Below the pieces are notes generated by a model that had not been told where the DNA came from, made no database searches, and saw only the letters and a list, made by a program, of their open reading frames with translations. The position numbers were made by a program, and so were the translations under genes. From Stomoxys calcitrans (lineage: Eukaryota > Arthropoda > Insecta > Diptera > Muscidae), in NCBI RefSeq assembly GCF_963082655.1, contig NC_081556.1, forward strand, positions 70,169,227-70,233,226: a DNA stretch of 64,000 bases, given 5' to 3'. Shown here piece after piece: positions 33,659-45,394 of the stretch; the first letter of the stretch is position 1; the number at the start of each line of letters is the position of its first letter.

Positions 33659-36065
33659 TCTTATATATAAAAATCAATTTGTGTTTGTTTGTATGTTTGT
33701 GTGTTCCTTATAGACTCAGAAACGGCTGAACCAATTTTCTTTAAATTTTCACAGATGGATAATGATCCCGTGGTGAAAATAGGGTACTACATTTTTTGAT
33801 ATCTGAAGGGGGGCGGACCCTCCCCCTTACCCTAATTTTCGGAAACGCCAGATCTCGGAGATGGGTGGTGCCATTTAAGCGAAATTTTGTGTGCTCTCAT
33901 ATAGTACCCTAAAAATAAAGATTTGGTATTCAAATTTCTGATGGGGTACCTAGGGGGGCCGCCCCACCCTAAAACCTACCAAACATATATTTAGACCAAT
34001 CACGACAATATGGGTCTCAAATGAAAAGTATTAAGGATAAGAAAAGGTATCTGATATCCATTTGAAGAACCAAGTCCTAGGGGGACCACCCAAAGCCCCA
34101 AAACACCCCTAAATCGGACATATTTACCGACCATGGCAATATAAGACTCAAATGAAAGGTATTTGCGAGTAGAATACGAATCTGATATCCAAATGTGGGA
34201 CCACGTTTCTAGGGGTCCATCCCTTCCCCAAAAAACGCCCTCCAAACAGGACTTATTTACTGACCATGGGAATATGGGGCTTAAATAAAAGGTATTTTAG
34301 TGTAGAATTAGAATCTGATATCCAAATATGAGACCAAGTGTTTGGGGGGCCGCCTCTCCCCAAAAACCTCCACTAAAGGGGACACATTTACGACCATAGC
34401 CACATGGGGCTCAAATGAAAGGTCTTTGGGAGTAAAGCACAAATCTGATATCAGTTTTCGGGAAAAGTGTCCATGGGGCCACTCCACCCCCACAACACCA
34501 CCCAACCCCTAAATCGGACATATTTACCGATCATGGCAATATGGGACCCAAATTAAAGGTATTTGCTAGTAGAATACGAATCTGATATCCAAATGTGGGA
34601 CCACGTTTCTGGGGGTCCACCCCTTCCCCAAAACACCCCCCAAACAGGACTTATTTACTGACCATGGGAATATGGGGTTAAATAAAAGGTAATTGAGTGT
34701 AGAATTCGAATCTGATATCCAAATATGGGATCAAGTGTTTGGGGCCGTCTCTCCCCAAAAACATCCCCCAAAAGGGGACAAATTTACGACCATAGCCATA
34801 TGGGGCTCAAATGAAAGGTCTTTGGGAGTAAAGCACGAATCTGATATCAATATTCGGGAAAGTGTCTATGAGCCACCCCACCCCCACAACACCACCCAAA
34901 TAGTAAGTATTTTCTGACTTTTGCAATATGAGGCTCAAATAAGAGGGTTTTTGGAGTGTAACACGAGTCTGATATATATTTTCAAAGCCAACTCACTGAG
35001 TGGTCCCCCATCCCCCAAAACACCCCCCAAGCCAGTCATGTATGACGACTATGGAAATATTATGGAATAATAAATATGGAAATATTAAAGGTATTTGGGA
35101 GTAGACCACAAATCTGATGTCAACATTAGGGACCAACTGTCTAGGGGACGTCCCACCACCATAACAGCCCCCAAATAAGGCGTGTTTGCTCTCCAAGACA
35201 ACTTGGGTCGTAAAGAGAGTGGAACTAATTATTTATAGTTTTTAGATGTATTTTCCGGGCTTAGTGTTTGGACGACCACCCCAATCCCAAAAACACCCCT
35301 AAACCGGTCATATTTACCGACCTTGTCAATGTGGAGATTAAATGAAAGGTATTGGGGTGGTAGAGCAACTTTGATTGATACCCACTTTCGAGACCAATTT
35401 TCTGGGGGTCAACCTCTTTCCCAAAATACCCCACAACCAGCAATATTTTAGTGACCATCCCAAAATGGGGCTTAAATAAATGTATTTGGGAGTAGAATAC
35501 GAATTTGATATTCAAATTTAGGACCATGTATTTAGGGCATCACCCCTTCCCCAAAACACCCCGCAAAGGGTAAACATTTTTCGACCATGGCAATATGTGG
35601 TATTTAAGATTAGAAAACGAATTTGATAACCTATTTTGAGCCATGTGTTTGGGGGACGCCTCATCGTGTAAACTCCCCTAAATCAATGGCAATATGGGGT
35701 TTAAATAAATGGTTTTTGAAAGAAGAGCATCATGCTGATATTTTTTCAGGGCCAAGTGCCTGGGGGACCACCTCACCCCCGAAAACACCCCTAAATCAGA
35801 TATCATGAGATTAGCGGGCTGAAATAAAGTATTTTAAGAATGGAGTTCACCTTACATCCAAACTTAAATTCGTATACCAATAAAGATCATATGGGATTCG
35901 GACAAAGCCACTTATATTGTTAAACAATTAGTCAAGCGATATTCTATATTCGTAGCATGATATTTCACTAAAAGCTCTTTAATTGTCGAAAATAAATATT
36001 CCAAGGAAAGTTTTGTTCCATATAAAGTAAAAGAAGGCGCAGCGGAGCGGGCCCGGGTCAGCTAG
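33659..36065 (+). mobile_element. Helitron-like element, longest complete copy
   Basis: 2,407 bp, from TC at 33659 (preceded by A) to CTAG at 36062-36065 (followed by T). The 5' section has 'tatataaaaatcaatttgtg' and 'gactcagaaacggctgaacc'. The centre has about 15 modules of ~127-140 bp, with the near-palindromic words 'gggggtccaccccttcccc' and 'accatggcaatatgggac'. The 3' section has 'gttaaacaattagtcaagcg' and the GC-rich end GCGGAGCGGGCCCGGG. No coding capacity is seen, so it depends on a partner in trans. Confidence 0.85.
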
Positions 36066-36335
36066 TTATATATACATTTCAAAAGGCTTCGTCTCTTGGC
36101 TAAAAAATGGTTTTGCCGAATTTGAAGACGATCGGATGAAAATTCCGACCTGTACTTTGTACACAAATTAACATGGACAGATGCACAGACGGACATGGGT
36201 AAAACGAATCAGAAAGTGACTCTGAGTCGATCGCTTTACTTATCAATGGCTTTAGCTCTCTTTCTTCTGGATGTTACAAAGAAATGCACTAAGTTATAAT
36301 ACCCTGTACCATGGTAGTGGTTTAGGGTATAAAAA
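36066..36335 (-). repeat. HINE-like type 3, 5' end
   Basis: 'gaatcagaaagtgactctgag', 'gcactaagttataataccctg' and 'taccatggtagtggtttagggtata' match the 5' end of the type 3 copy near 11.6-11.8 kb. The rest of the element is missing. Confidence 0.7.
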
Positions 36336-36852
36336 CAAACCCCTATGTGATATGCGTATATAATTTTATGTTTTCAATGTAGAATAATTGTAGCTTCACT
36401 ATTCATAAATTAATATCTTTTTTTGGTTTCTACCATTAGCAATTTTAAATAAAATTGTTTTGTGCTCACCTAAAACTGGCTATGTAAGAAATAGCCCTCA
36501 AACGTTCTTTCATGTACAATAATGAATAAATAATTTTATTGTGAATAAAGTATAATATATTAAATATAGTCAACATGAAACTAAGTACATTTTAGATATG
36601 CCGAGAGAGCATTGCGATGCTAACGCCCCTTTGCTTTGACATTTGAAATGAGTATTCTTTTTAGCTTTTGCATGCATTATTTAAGGACAATGGAATACCA
36701 TTAATCACCATTCGAACCCATCGAATGGAATGGGACACGCTCTGAAAGAGATCCACACTTACTTCGATGGCGGACACACATTTCGAATGCTATGACCTTT
36801 CGAATACATATACATATGTGCTTTGAAAATATGTCAGTATATCTACCAATTG
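36336..36852. other. No recognised feature
   Basis: AT-rich, apparently single-copy sequence without credible coding. Confidence 0.45.
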
Positions 36853-37095
36853 CCCTGCAGGACATAGGACTGGTCCCAAACTGGAGATTTCACCAGTTTT
36901 CAGTGGCCAGCGACTGGTCCCCTTACTATCCGTATGACCGGTGATTTTTATATGGGCATGTTATACCTATGGACCAACATTTTTGTACCGGTCATTTCCA
37001 ACGCCAAAACAGGCACGCAATGGACTAGAATAACTGGTGATATGACCGATATTTTCTGTTAATAGGGGTGAATTCACCCCAAACATCCTGCAGGG
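36853..37095. mobile_element. Possible 243-bp MITE with 10-bp inverted ends
   Basis: CCCTGCAGGA at 36853-36862 is matched by TCCTGCAGGG at 37086-37095. Inside are several CAGT/ACTGGTC words in both orientations and a short hairpin 'ggggtgaattcacccc' near 37067. No target duplication is evident, so the call rests on the inverted ends alone. Confidence 0.4.
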
Positions 37096-37455
37096 TGGTT
37101 TAGCACGTGAAGTACTGCTTAAAGTGTTAGCAGCAACCTACGATGAAAGTAAAACTAACCCAAACTCAATGGTCATACAAGTGTAAGTGGATTGGCTTTG
37201 TAGTTTGACAGTTTGTTGGTCATTCGGTGAGTGAGAGGGCCAATAGAGAATGTATGCAGAAATACTTTCGTGCCATGGTGTCTTTGTGCATACATAACCT
37301 TATCTATATTGGTGTACTCGTACATTCGTGTGTGCGAGAGGTTATTTGGTGTATGTTTATGTTTGTATTTGCCAATGAATTGAAAACGATTTGCCAACAA
37401 AATTCTGCTGAACCTGATCTCATTTGAGAATGCCGTAAACATGTGTTAGTAAACG

Positions 37456-38280
37456 ACAAGTAAAAACGGGTTAAGTTCGGCCAAGCCATATACTGAGTTT
37501 CTTGGATTATGCTTAAAATGTATTTTCTCTTGGATAGGTACAAATGTACTTTGCCACGGAAATGTTTAAACATTACTTAAGAAATTCTTTTACTTCACAT
37601 ACTTGTCTTGAGTATAGAAATGTTTTAAAAAAGCTCAAGAAGAAAATTTTTTTATTGATTTTAATCCGTAAGAATCAAGTAACAGCTTGTTAAGCGTCAG
37701 GTGGACAGAAGCTTATTAACCCCACACCCTGGATTGCATTCTACTCATTTTCAAAGGAAAAACTAAAAATCTTCGACAAATCGGTTCGATTTGCGTTCTC
37801 TACCTATCCATTAGTAGAAGTGGAAGTTTGTTATATATGGCGACCTACAATGTTTTAAACAAATTTGGTTCAGGCTTTATATACTGTAGGTAGAAGTTAT
37901 AACCGAACTTGACATGCTACATAGGGTTACACTTTAATCCTTTAGATTCCCTAGCCATATCGTGTTTCTGATTGATAATGATCATACTTGATACGGATGT
38001 TGGAAGTCCTAACAAAAATCTTCGTACATTATTGCAAGCAAGGCGTACATGAACTGGGGTTTCTCGTCCATTTACAGTCCCAAACAACTTAAATAATAAT
38101 AAGTGTCAGTGCAAACTTTCGAGCAGCCAGCAATACAAGTTCGAAATTAAACATGATTTCGTAAGCCAGACTAGTCGAGTCAAATCTTAGAAGTATAGAT
38201 AGCATTTTTCAAGTTCTTCGCATGATTTATCGCTTTAGGCAAACAGCATATCGTGTGATCTCTTTAATATCCTGCAGGAG
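37456..38280 (-). repeat. Strongly eroded HINE-like sequence
   Basis: 'gacaagtaaaaacgggttaagttcggccaagcc' at 37456-37488 is a HINE 3' end on the minus strand. Later words ('ttggaagtcctaacaaaaatcttcg', 'ctcgtccatttacagtcccaaacaac') still resemble central repeats. 37096-37455 before it shows no feature. Confidence 0.45.
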
Positions 38281-38319
38281 AGCAATATACGAAGTGCAGA
38301 TGTGAATAGATATGGCACA

Positions 38320-39068
38320 CTAATCACATGAGAAACATGCTATTCGGCTATGCCGACGACATCCACGTCATAGGTCGGTTACCGGGAGCAGTAACTGAAA
38401 GAATCAAAAGAGAGTCAGTGAAAATGGATCTGGCAGTAAATGGAGATAAGACGAAATGGTTGGTTTCAACTCCTAAAACGCCTTTTACAACCGAGCAGAT
38501 AAAGAAACTGAAGAAAGTTGGGAACCATAACTTCGAGATAGTCAGCAACTTTATCTACCTCGGTACCACCATAACCGAAACGAATGACACCAGTTTTGAG
38601 ATAAAGCGATGAATAGTACTGGCAAACAGATGCTACTTTGGATTAAGTAAGCAGTTTAGAAACAAGGCCACCTCTCGACAGACGAAGATTATACTCTACA
38701 AGGCACTGATACTACCCGTGCTGTTATATGGTTCCGAGGCATGGCTACTTGTGAAAGCATACGAGGCAGTGCTTAGTGTGTTTGAGAGAAAGATTCTTCG
38801 TAAAATATATGGACCAGTTTGTGTTAATAGAGGATATAGGCGTCGTATGAAGCAAGAGCTGTATCAGCTGTATGACGACGATAGCATACTTACACGTATA
38901 AAATTACAACGGCTGCGTTGGCCAGGTTATGTTGTCAGAATGGATGATGAAGCTCTAGCAAAGATGGAAAGATCAAGTGGTGTGAGACACCTCGAAATTT
39001 GGTGTTACAGATTAGTGAAGGAACGCAGAAGATCGAGGAGCTTGGAACGCTTTTCTACATTCGGCTAG
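38320..39068 (+). pseudogene. RTE-like LINE reverse transcriptase, 3' half
   Basis: Two consecutive frames (38328-38612 and 38718-39068, joined by a stop/frameshift stretch that still reads 'NRCYFGLS', 'FRNKATSRQTKIILYKALILPV'). The RT catalytic block is 'LFGYADDIHVIG', followed by 'NGDKTKWLVS', 'FIYLGTTITETND', 'LLYGSEAWLL', 'FERKILRKIYGP' and 'LQRLRWPGYVVRM'. This order is that of endonuclease-RT LINEs of the RTE kind found in many insects. The endonuclease and fingers are missing (5' truncation) and the frame is broken at 38610. Confidence 0.8.
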
Positions 39069-39205
39069 TAGAACAGCTAGTAGATGTTCTATCATGGCCA
39101 ATTAAAGTAAGTAAAGTAAGGTAATAAGTAGATAAACATATCTTCCCGTAGATGCTCATGAGTTAAAAATGAGTAATATCGTAAATGCGAGCTATGTCAA
39201 GTTAT

Positions 39206-39385
39206 GGGCCGTATGGAGGCCACCATACGCAGAGCGCCCGGGTTTAAACCCTGGAGCACCAGAGGGTAGTCATCGTAGCGCGGAGGGTAGCATGTCGGCC
39301 TATGACGCTGAACGCCTGGGATGGAATCCTGGTGAGACATCCGAAAAAATTTCCAGCGGTGGTTTTGAACTGAATCATATCAACT
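39206..39385 (+). mobile_element. tRNA-derived SINE, head region, partly doubled
   Basis: 'gtcatcgtagcgcggagggtagcatgtcggcc' and 'gcctgggatggaatcctgg' correspond to box A and (mutated) box B of the SINE at 59955. Just before it, 'gaggccaccatacgcagagcg' and 'cccgggtttaaaccctgg' look like a shortened second head. After it, 'ttccagcggtggttttgaac' is the SINE body. Mutated promoter boxes make it unlikely to be active. Confidence 0.65.
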
Positions 39386-39629
39386 ACAAATTATTCTATG
39401 TTAACACTGGCACTCGACCGATCACCTGCGTTTTTTCTCATAAAAATTTATATTACCTATCTTCTCCAAAATGTCAACGTCGGATGCAACACCGATGAGA
39501 CTGGGAGACAGTGGAACATACATGGCATCACTCTATCTACTTCTCGACTCTCCGACACCGCCACCCAGTTTGGAGCTGCTACGACTGATGAGAAAGGCAA
39601 AACAGATACAATGAGAACCTTCTGTCTGC

Positions 39630-40490
39630 GAATGCGGGACACACATATAGAAGATATTCTATAGTCTCTTCTTCCTTTGCGTCCTCACAGAGTCGTTAAT
39701 TGCAACCTTCAGTCTGTCAGCATCTTTTCCGATCAGACAGTAACGCGTCATGACGAACACAATGACTGAGGCGTCTGTCTAGCCAATGAAAGCAAAGCAG
39801 TAGACCTTTTCAAGTCTAGATTAGGCCACATAGTTTTGGAATGCTCGCAGCCCATTCCATCTATGATCCCTTGCCCTTCGGGACCGATCCTGAAGACTTA
39901 GCTAGAGGTATACGCACAGATTCCAGTTCCCATGGAATGTATAAGGAAGTTCCTAGTCTCGCAAGCTTGTCTCTCTTCAATTCCCTGAGATATCCTCGTG
40001 GCCGTCACCCAGAACAGGCGAATTTTATACTGTTCAGCCATCTCGTTGAGAGAGAGCGGGTTTTGAATTCATATATATACAATTTCCAGGGATTTATTGG
40101 CTGCCTGGCTGTCTGAGAAAATATTTATGCCAATCGTCGTTATGACATTACATCTTAGCCATTCCAACATTTATTTAATAGCAAAGATCTCCTCTTGATA
40201 CACAAGCAGTGGTCGGGTAATCTTCCTGATATAAGCAGTCCTAGCACCTCAGTTCTAACCATCCAAATTTCAAGAGATATATCCACCCGTTCTCACACGG
40301 CATATTTCTTTTATAGTTTTATTTTGATCTTCTTCCAGCAGCAGTTCCAGTTAGCAGTAACGCGAACTCTTTTACACCTTTTTCTTCCAGAGACAATAGC
40401 ATATTTTTAATGGCTATATTCCAGAGAAGAGGAGACAGAACACCTCCTTGAGGTAGTCCTCTGCCGACAACAAATTACATTATATACATT
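39630..40490 (-). pseudogene. R1/I/LOA-like LINE 3' remnant, rearranged
   Basis: The left part matches the LINE tail at 14.7-15.3 kb and 51.2-51.7 kb: 'agtctcttcttcctttgcgtcctcacag', 'aaccttcagtctgtcagcatctttt', 'atatttatgccaatcgtcgttatgac'. At 40385-40480 a minus-strand RT piece reads 'VVGRGLPQGGVLSPLLWN'. RT and RNase H are thus close together with the middle deleted, and the stretch 40245-40325 between them belongs to another dispersed repeat. Confidence 0.65.
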
Positions 40491-40584
40491 CTCAAATCTA
40501 CAAAGTACTATATCTTCGTTAATTATAGAGGATCTAGACATACCCGTACGTCTGTTTGTTGAAATTACTCTACAGCATTAAGTT

Positions 40585-41305
40585 CAACAAGTAAAAAGTC
40601 ATTAAGTTCGGCCGGGCCGAACTTAGGATACCCACCACCTCGGGTATATATGTAAACCACCTTTCGTCAAAATGCATGCATACTTATAGGTACAAGTCAT
40701 TGTTCAATTGTGTATAACAAAACATTGGTCGCTTTAGTAGCTATATCTGAAAATAAAAATGTCGAAGAGCCTAACACAACTCACTGTCCCAAATTTCGAC
40801 GACATCGGACTATAAATGCGCTTTTTATTGGCCAAAACCTTAAATCGAGAGATCAGTCTATATCGCAGCTTTATTCAAATCTGGACCGATCTGGGCCAAA
40901 TTGAAGAAGGATGTCGAAAGCTCTAACACAAATCAATGTCCCAAATGTCGGCAAAAGCCGATAATCAATGTGGCTTTTATTGGCCAAAGACCCTAAATCG
41001 GCGGATCGGTCTATACGGGGGCTAAATGAAGATATAGTCCGATATAGCTCATCTTCGAACTTAATCTGCTTGTGGACAAAAAAAAACAGACTCTATGCAA
41101 AATTTCAGCTCAATATCTTTATTTTGAAAGACTGTAGCGTGTTTTCAACAGACAGACGGACAGACGTGGCTAGATCGTCTTAGATTTTTACGCTGATCAA
41201 GAATATATATACTTTATACGGTCGGAAATGGATATTTCGATGTGTTGCAAACGGAATGACCAAATGAATATACCCCCATCCTTCGGTGGTAAGTATAAAA
41301 ATGTC
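40585..41305 (-). mobile_element. HINE-like element, type 2, complete
   Basis: The palindrome GTTCGGCCGGGCCGAAC is near 40608. 'ggatacccaccacctcgggtatatatg' and three modules follow. The 5' part carries 'gacagacggacagacgtggctag' and 'atacccccatccttcggtggtaag'. It is the most complete type 2 copy, with both ends present. Confidence 0.8.
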
Positions 41306-42175
41306 CTATATCCTAATATAAAACCGTTTATACTGATCTCCCTCGATGAGATATCTTCAGTTCTGAAAGTCGTATTTCTGCCCCAATTTCAATGAACAAC
41401 CGTGCCGATTTTGAATAAAGCGATCTCCCAATTTTTGTGTTTGAGCCTGGAAAGACCCTTTACTACCCATTTTCGTCGTTATGACTGCTTCCCGACTGAT
41501 AGCATTGAACGCACAAAAACCGCATGTACTACCCTTTTCCCGAAATTTGAAGCTGTCAGAACCCTTGTAACAGCAACATATATGGTTTTATGCCGCACCC
41601 CCAATGAATGTACAGAAACGACATATAGTGAATTAGTTTCGAGTTATTACAGGCGATTGCTTCAGTAATTAACATGATATTTATGTATTGGTTGTATAAT
41701 ATTTATGTTGGAAAAACCTACCAGCAATTGAGGTCAGCCTACAAACCTCCCAAGAGCATAAAAACCTACCAATTTTGGTAGGAACCTACCAACATCGGCA
41801 ACACTGATCATAAGTTCAATTCTCTGCCGGCACCAAAATTATTAAAATTTGTTTCAAGGGTAATAGTGGAGAGAGTGACAAAAAAACTCGAGAGCAGCAG
41901 TAAAACCAACGAAACAAGGAAAGCAGCGCGAGCGGAACAAAGAAAATAAAAACACCCCCACTCGAAGCAAAGCACACGTGTTGACTGTTTAGATGGTTTT
42001 TTGGCTTGCTTTTTGATATATTGTTGTTGACATATGTTGGCTTGCAAAGAGTTCCATTCAACAACAAATTTGTACTTAGTGTCGTTGAAATTCAAAATAA
42101 ATTGTTTCAGGGAAGATAACAAGTTTCGTAGTTATTTTTCGACCAAATTTGTTTTTTAAAATTATATTTGTCTGT
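41306..42175. other. No gene; eroded module-like sequence and a short palindrome
   Basis: 41306-41690 contains weak HINE-like words. 41745-41790 contains 'cctaccaattttggtagg', a perfect 18-bp palindrome, followed by 'ggcaacactg'. 41800-42130 is open on the minus strand (104 codons) but low in complexity with no recognised domain. Confidence 0.35.
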
Positions 42176-42330
42176 GTATGATAGCTATATTAAGTTATGT
42201 ACCGATTCAGACCCTACATAAAGAATGAGAATTGAATTGCGCTTAATTAGGATAAGAATTGCGCCTACTAGAAGCTCAATAAGTGTAATATGGAAGTTGG
42301 TTTTTATGGAAGCGATTTACAATCCCGAAT
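42176..42330 (-). repeat. HINE-like type 1 module fragment
   Basis: 'atgatagctatattaagttatgtaccgattcagacc' and 'gataagaattgcgcctactagaagctcaa' match the type 1 module in the minus orientation. Confidence 0.55.
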
Positions 42331-42469
42331 TTAAAGCGAATTTGTGTAAACGGTATCATGATTTCCGCTGGGTCATACCCTGAAAAAGTAGGACTGAAGA
42401 AGGAAGTAGGATTTGGGGAAGGTTTAACGACCACTGTTGTGTGTATCAAACGTAGATCCTTGCAATTAC

Positions 42470-43110
42470 ACAAATGGTGGGTTTAATGTTATATAATGTT
42501 ATAACTACGATTGGCATAAAAATCTTCTCAGACAGACAGACATCCATTAATTATCTGGAGAACATATTTCTGAATGCAAACCATCGCAGATCTCTCAACG
42601 AGACGGGTCACAGAGATATCCCAAGGAATCGTAGTCCAGACGAGCTTGTGAGACTGTGAACTACCTTACACATTCCAGGCGAACTGGTATCTGTGAATAT
42701 GCATCTAGCGACATGTAAACTAAGTCTTCAGGATCAGGGCCGAATAACAAAGTGGGGTTTGTGAACACTCCAAAATTATGTGGACTTGACTTGAAGAGGT
42801 CTACAGCTTTGCTGTCGATATAAATATAACATACGTCTAAGTCATTGTATCGGTAATGACAGGTCACAGTCTGGTCGGAAAACATGATGGCAGACTAAAG
42901 GTTCATAATAACGACTTCTGCAGAAGCTGTAAGGAGGTTGATAAAGAGGAGACTAGAGAACAACTCCTGTGTGTGTGCCGCACTGGCCGTCAAAAGGAGT
43001 TTCACTTTAGGTTCTAATTTCTTTGAGAACTTGTCCGATTTAGCAAATTTGAACATTACCAAGTTGTTGGTCTTTTTAAAGCGATCTGAATGGTTCAATG
43101 GTAGGAAGTA
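42470..43110 (+). pseudogene. R1/I/LOA-like LINE C-terminal remnant
   Basis: RNase H region 'YNVITTIGIKIFSD' at 42490-42535. Then a tail region with 'CRSCKEVDKEETREQLLCVC' at about 42917-42975: the zinc knuckle with its usual His (…EHLLC) replaced by Gln. The 3' part 'ttaaagcgatctgaatggttcaa' is also seen at the other copies. Several frameshifts. Confidence 0.65.
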
Positions 43111-43149
43111 AAAGGTATATTCGTTCTCCTGTTCCTGTGATATCAAACG

Positions 43150-43320
43150 AGACAGAACTAGAAACGGACGGACAGACGGTCTTTGCAAGATCGATTTAAA
43201 ATGTCATGACGACCAAGAGTATATATGTATATACGGGGTCACAAACCATTAGTACGTTGTGTTACTAACGGCATGACTAGATTAGTATACCCCCATCCAA
43301 TGGTGAAATGTGTAAAAATA
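43150..43320 (-). repeat. HINE 5' terminus fragment
   Basis: 'aaacggacggacagacgg', 'aaaatgtcatgacgaccaagagtatatat' and 'tagtatacccccatccaatggtg' are the 5' end of a HINE on the minus strand, lacking the central repeats. Confidence 0.7.
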
Positions 43321-43805
43321 AATGCTCTTTGGTTTGTTGTTAATGAGTAGTGTATAGAGCAACTGCTGAATCGATATTTTTGAACTTTTCACGTGGTATG
43401 GTTTCTTGATTGAAACGTTGAGTTGAACGAATGTTTTGTTATTTCGCTCCGCAAGCATTTTTCTGAAACTCGTATAAGGTTATTATTGTTGATCTGCGCC
43501 TGTTTCCAGTGGAGGTGGTATCAGGCCTTGGCATATTGTCTGCCACTGACACCTTTGCTGGTGGAATGGCTGCTCCAGGCTCCACTAGCCGACAGACGAC
43601 TGGTCAGCAGGGGTTTTGACTAAGACACCTGGTTCGAATCTTAAGGACAAGGCCGAACCTATTCTATCTTCGCATGCCTATAATTTGCCTACGCTATCGG
43701 CCGTCCCCGGTATAACAACATGCTCTTTAAGAGGTTGGAATAATTGCAGGCGCATCGCTCTCAGGTTTATTGAGAGGCTTAGTGCGAATGATCCTAAGAC
43801 TCTGA
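43321..43805. other. No recognised feature
   Basis: Frames at 43423-43623 and 43616-43825 have no recognised domain. The sequence has no match within the window. Confidence 0.4.
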
Positions 43806-44228
43806 TGAAGTACATATATTCTTGATCGTCTCGATGTTCTAAGTCGAACTAGCCAAATCCGTCCATCCGTCCGTCTGTCGAAATTACGATAGCGGTCGAA
43901 CGCATATAGTTAGCCGCTATAAATTTTGCACAGATACTTTATATCGATGTAGTTCGTTGGGGTTACATTGGGCCATATCGGTTCAAATTTGCATATAGCT
44001 TCCATATAAACCGATCTCTTGATGTGAATTCTTGAACCCCCGGAAGCCTCAATTTCCATCCGATTTGGCTGAAATTTTGCACATAGTATTCTGTTATGAC
44101 TCTTAACAACTGTGCCTAGCACGGTCCAAATCGGTCTATAACCAGATATAGCTCCCATATTTTTGCAGAATCCATGGTGAGCTCCCCAAGATTCGGCCCG
44201 ACCGTACATAGCACGCTTTTACTGGTTT
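43806..44228 (+). mobile_element. HINE-like element, type 1 variant, 5'-truncated
   Basis: It begins at 'aagtacatatattcttgatcg', has a short 'gtccatccgtccgtctgtcg' tract and two modules, and ends with 'gattcggcccgaccgtac' and 'gcacgcttttactgg'. The next HINE follows at once. Confidence 0.72.
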
Positions 44229-45394
44229 TTATACCCTCCACCATAGGATGGGGAGTATACTAATTTTTATACCCTCCACCATAGGATGGGGGGTATACGA
44301 ATTTAGTCATTCTGTTTGTAACTACTCGAAATATTCGTCTGAGACTCCATAAAGTATATATATTCTTGATCGTCGTGACATTTTATGTCGATCTAGCCAT
44401 GTCCGTCCGTCCGTCTGTCTGTCGAAAGCACGCTAACTTCCGAAGGAGTAAAGGTAGCCGCTTGAAATTTTGCACAAATGGTATTGTAAATGGGCCATAT
44501 AGGTCCATGTTTTGATATAGCTGCCATATAAACCGATTTTGGGTCTTGACTTCTTGAGCCTCTACAGTGCGCAATACTTATCCGATTGGAATGAAATTTT
44601 GCACGACGTGTTTTGTTATGATATCCAACAAGTTTGCCAAGTATTGTTCAAATCGGTTTATAACCTGATATAGCTGCCATATAAACCGATCTTGGGTCTT
44701 GACTTCTTGAGCCTCTAGAGTGCGCAATTCTTATCCGATTGGAATGAAATTTTGCACGACGTGTTTTGTTATGATATCCAATAACTGTGCCAAGTATGGT
44801 TTAAATCGGTCCATAACCTGGTATAGCTGTCATATAAACCGATCTTGAGTCTTGACTTCTTGAGCTTCTAGAGGGCGCAATTCCTACCCGATATGGCTGA
44901 AATTTTGCATGACGTATTTTATTCTTACTTTCAACAACCGTGTCAAATAAGATTCAAATCAGTTAACCTGATATAGCTGCCATATAAACCGATGTGCAAT
45001 CTTGACTTCTTAAGCCTCTAGAGGTCGCAATTATTATCCGATTTGCCTGAAATTTGGTACGGCGGATCCTCTCATGACCTTATTATGGTCTGAATCGGTC
45101 TATAGCCCGATACAGCTCCCATATAAATCTATCTCTCTATTTTACTTCTTGAGCCCCCAATGGGCGCAATTCTTATTCGAAGTGGCTGACATTTTAGACA
45201 GGTCTCCAACATATAATTTAATTGTGGTCCAAACCGGACCATATCTTGATATCGCTCTAATAGTAGAGCAAATCTTTTTTTATACCCTTTTTTGCCTTAG
45301 AAGAGATGCCGGGAAAGAACTCGACAAATGCGATCCATGGTGGAGGGTATATAAGATTCGGCCCTGCCGAACTTAGCAGGCTTTTACTTGTTTA
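44225..45394 (+). mobile_element. HINE-like element, type 1, complete, with doubled 5' end
   Basis: The first 38 bases (TTTTTATACCCTCCACCATA...) occur twice in tandem, at 44225 and 44263. Then come the 5' body, a short GTCC/GTCT tract near 44402, about five central repeats, the subterminal 'ccatggtggagggtatataag', the palindrome TTCGGCCCTGCCGAA and 'aggcttttacttgtt'. Confidence 0.85.

Noticed and set aside
37173..37573. Overlapping frames on both strands near 37.2-37.6 kb
   Set aside because: Three short frames overlap on opposite strands with no recognisable motif, as expected by chance.
41800..42130. Minus-strand frame of 104 codons as a membrane protein gene
   Set aside because: Hydrophobic runs come from low-complexity TTG/CTT-rich sequence, with no start context, family or conservation visible.
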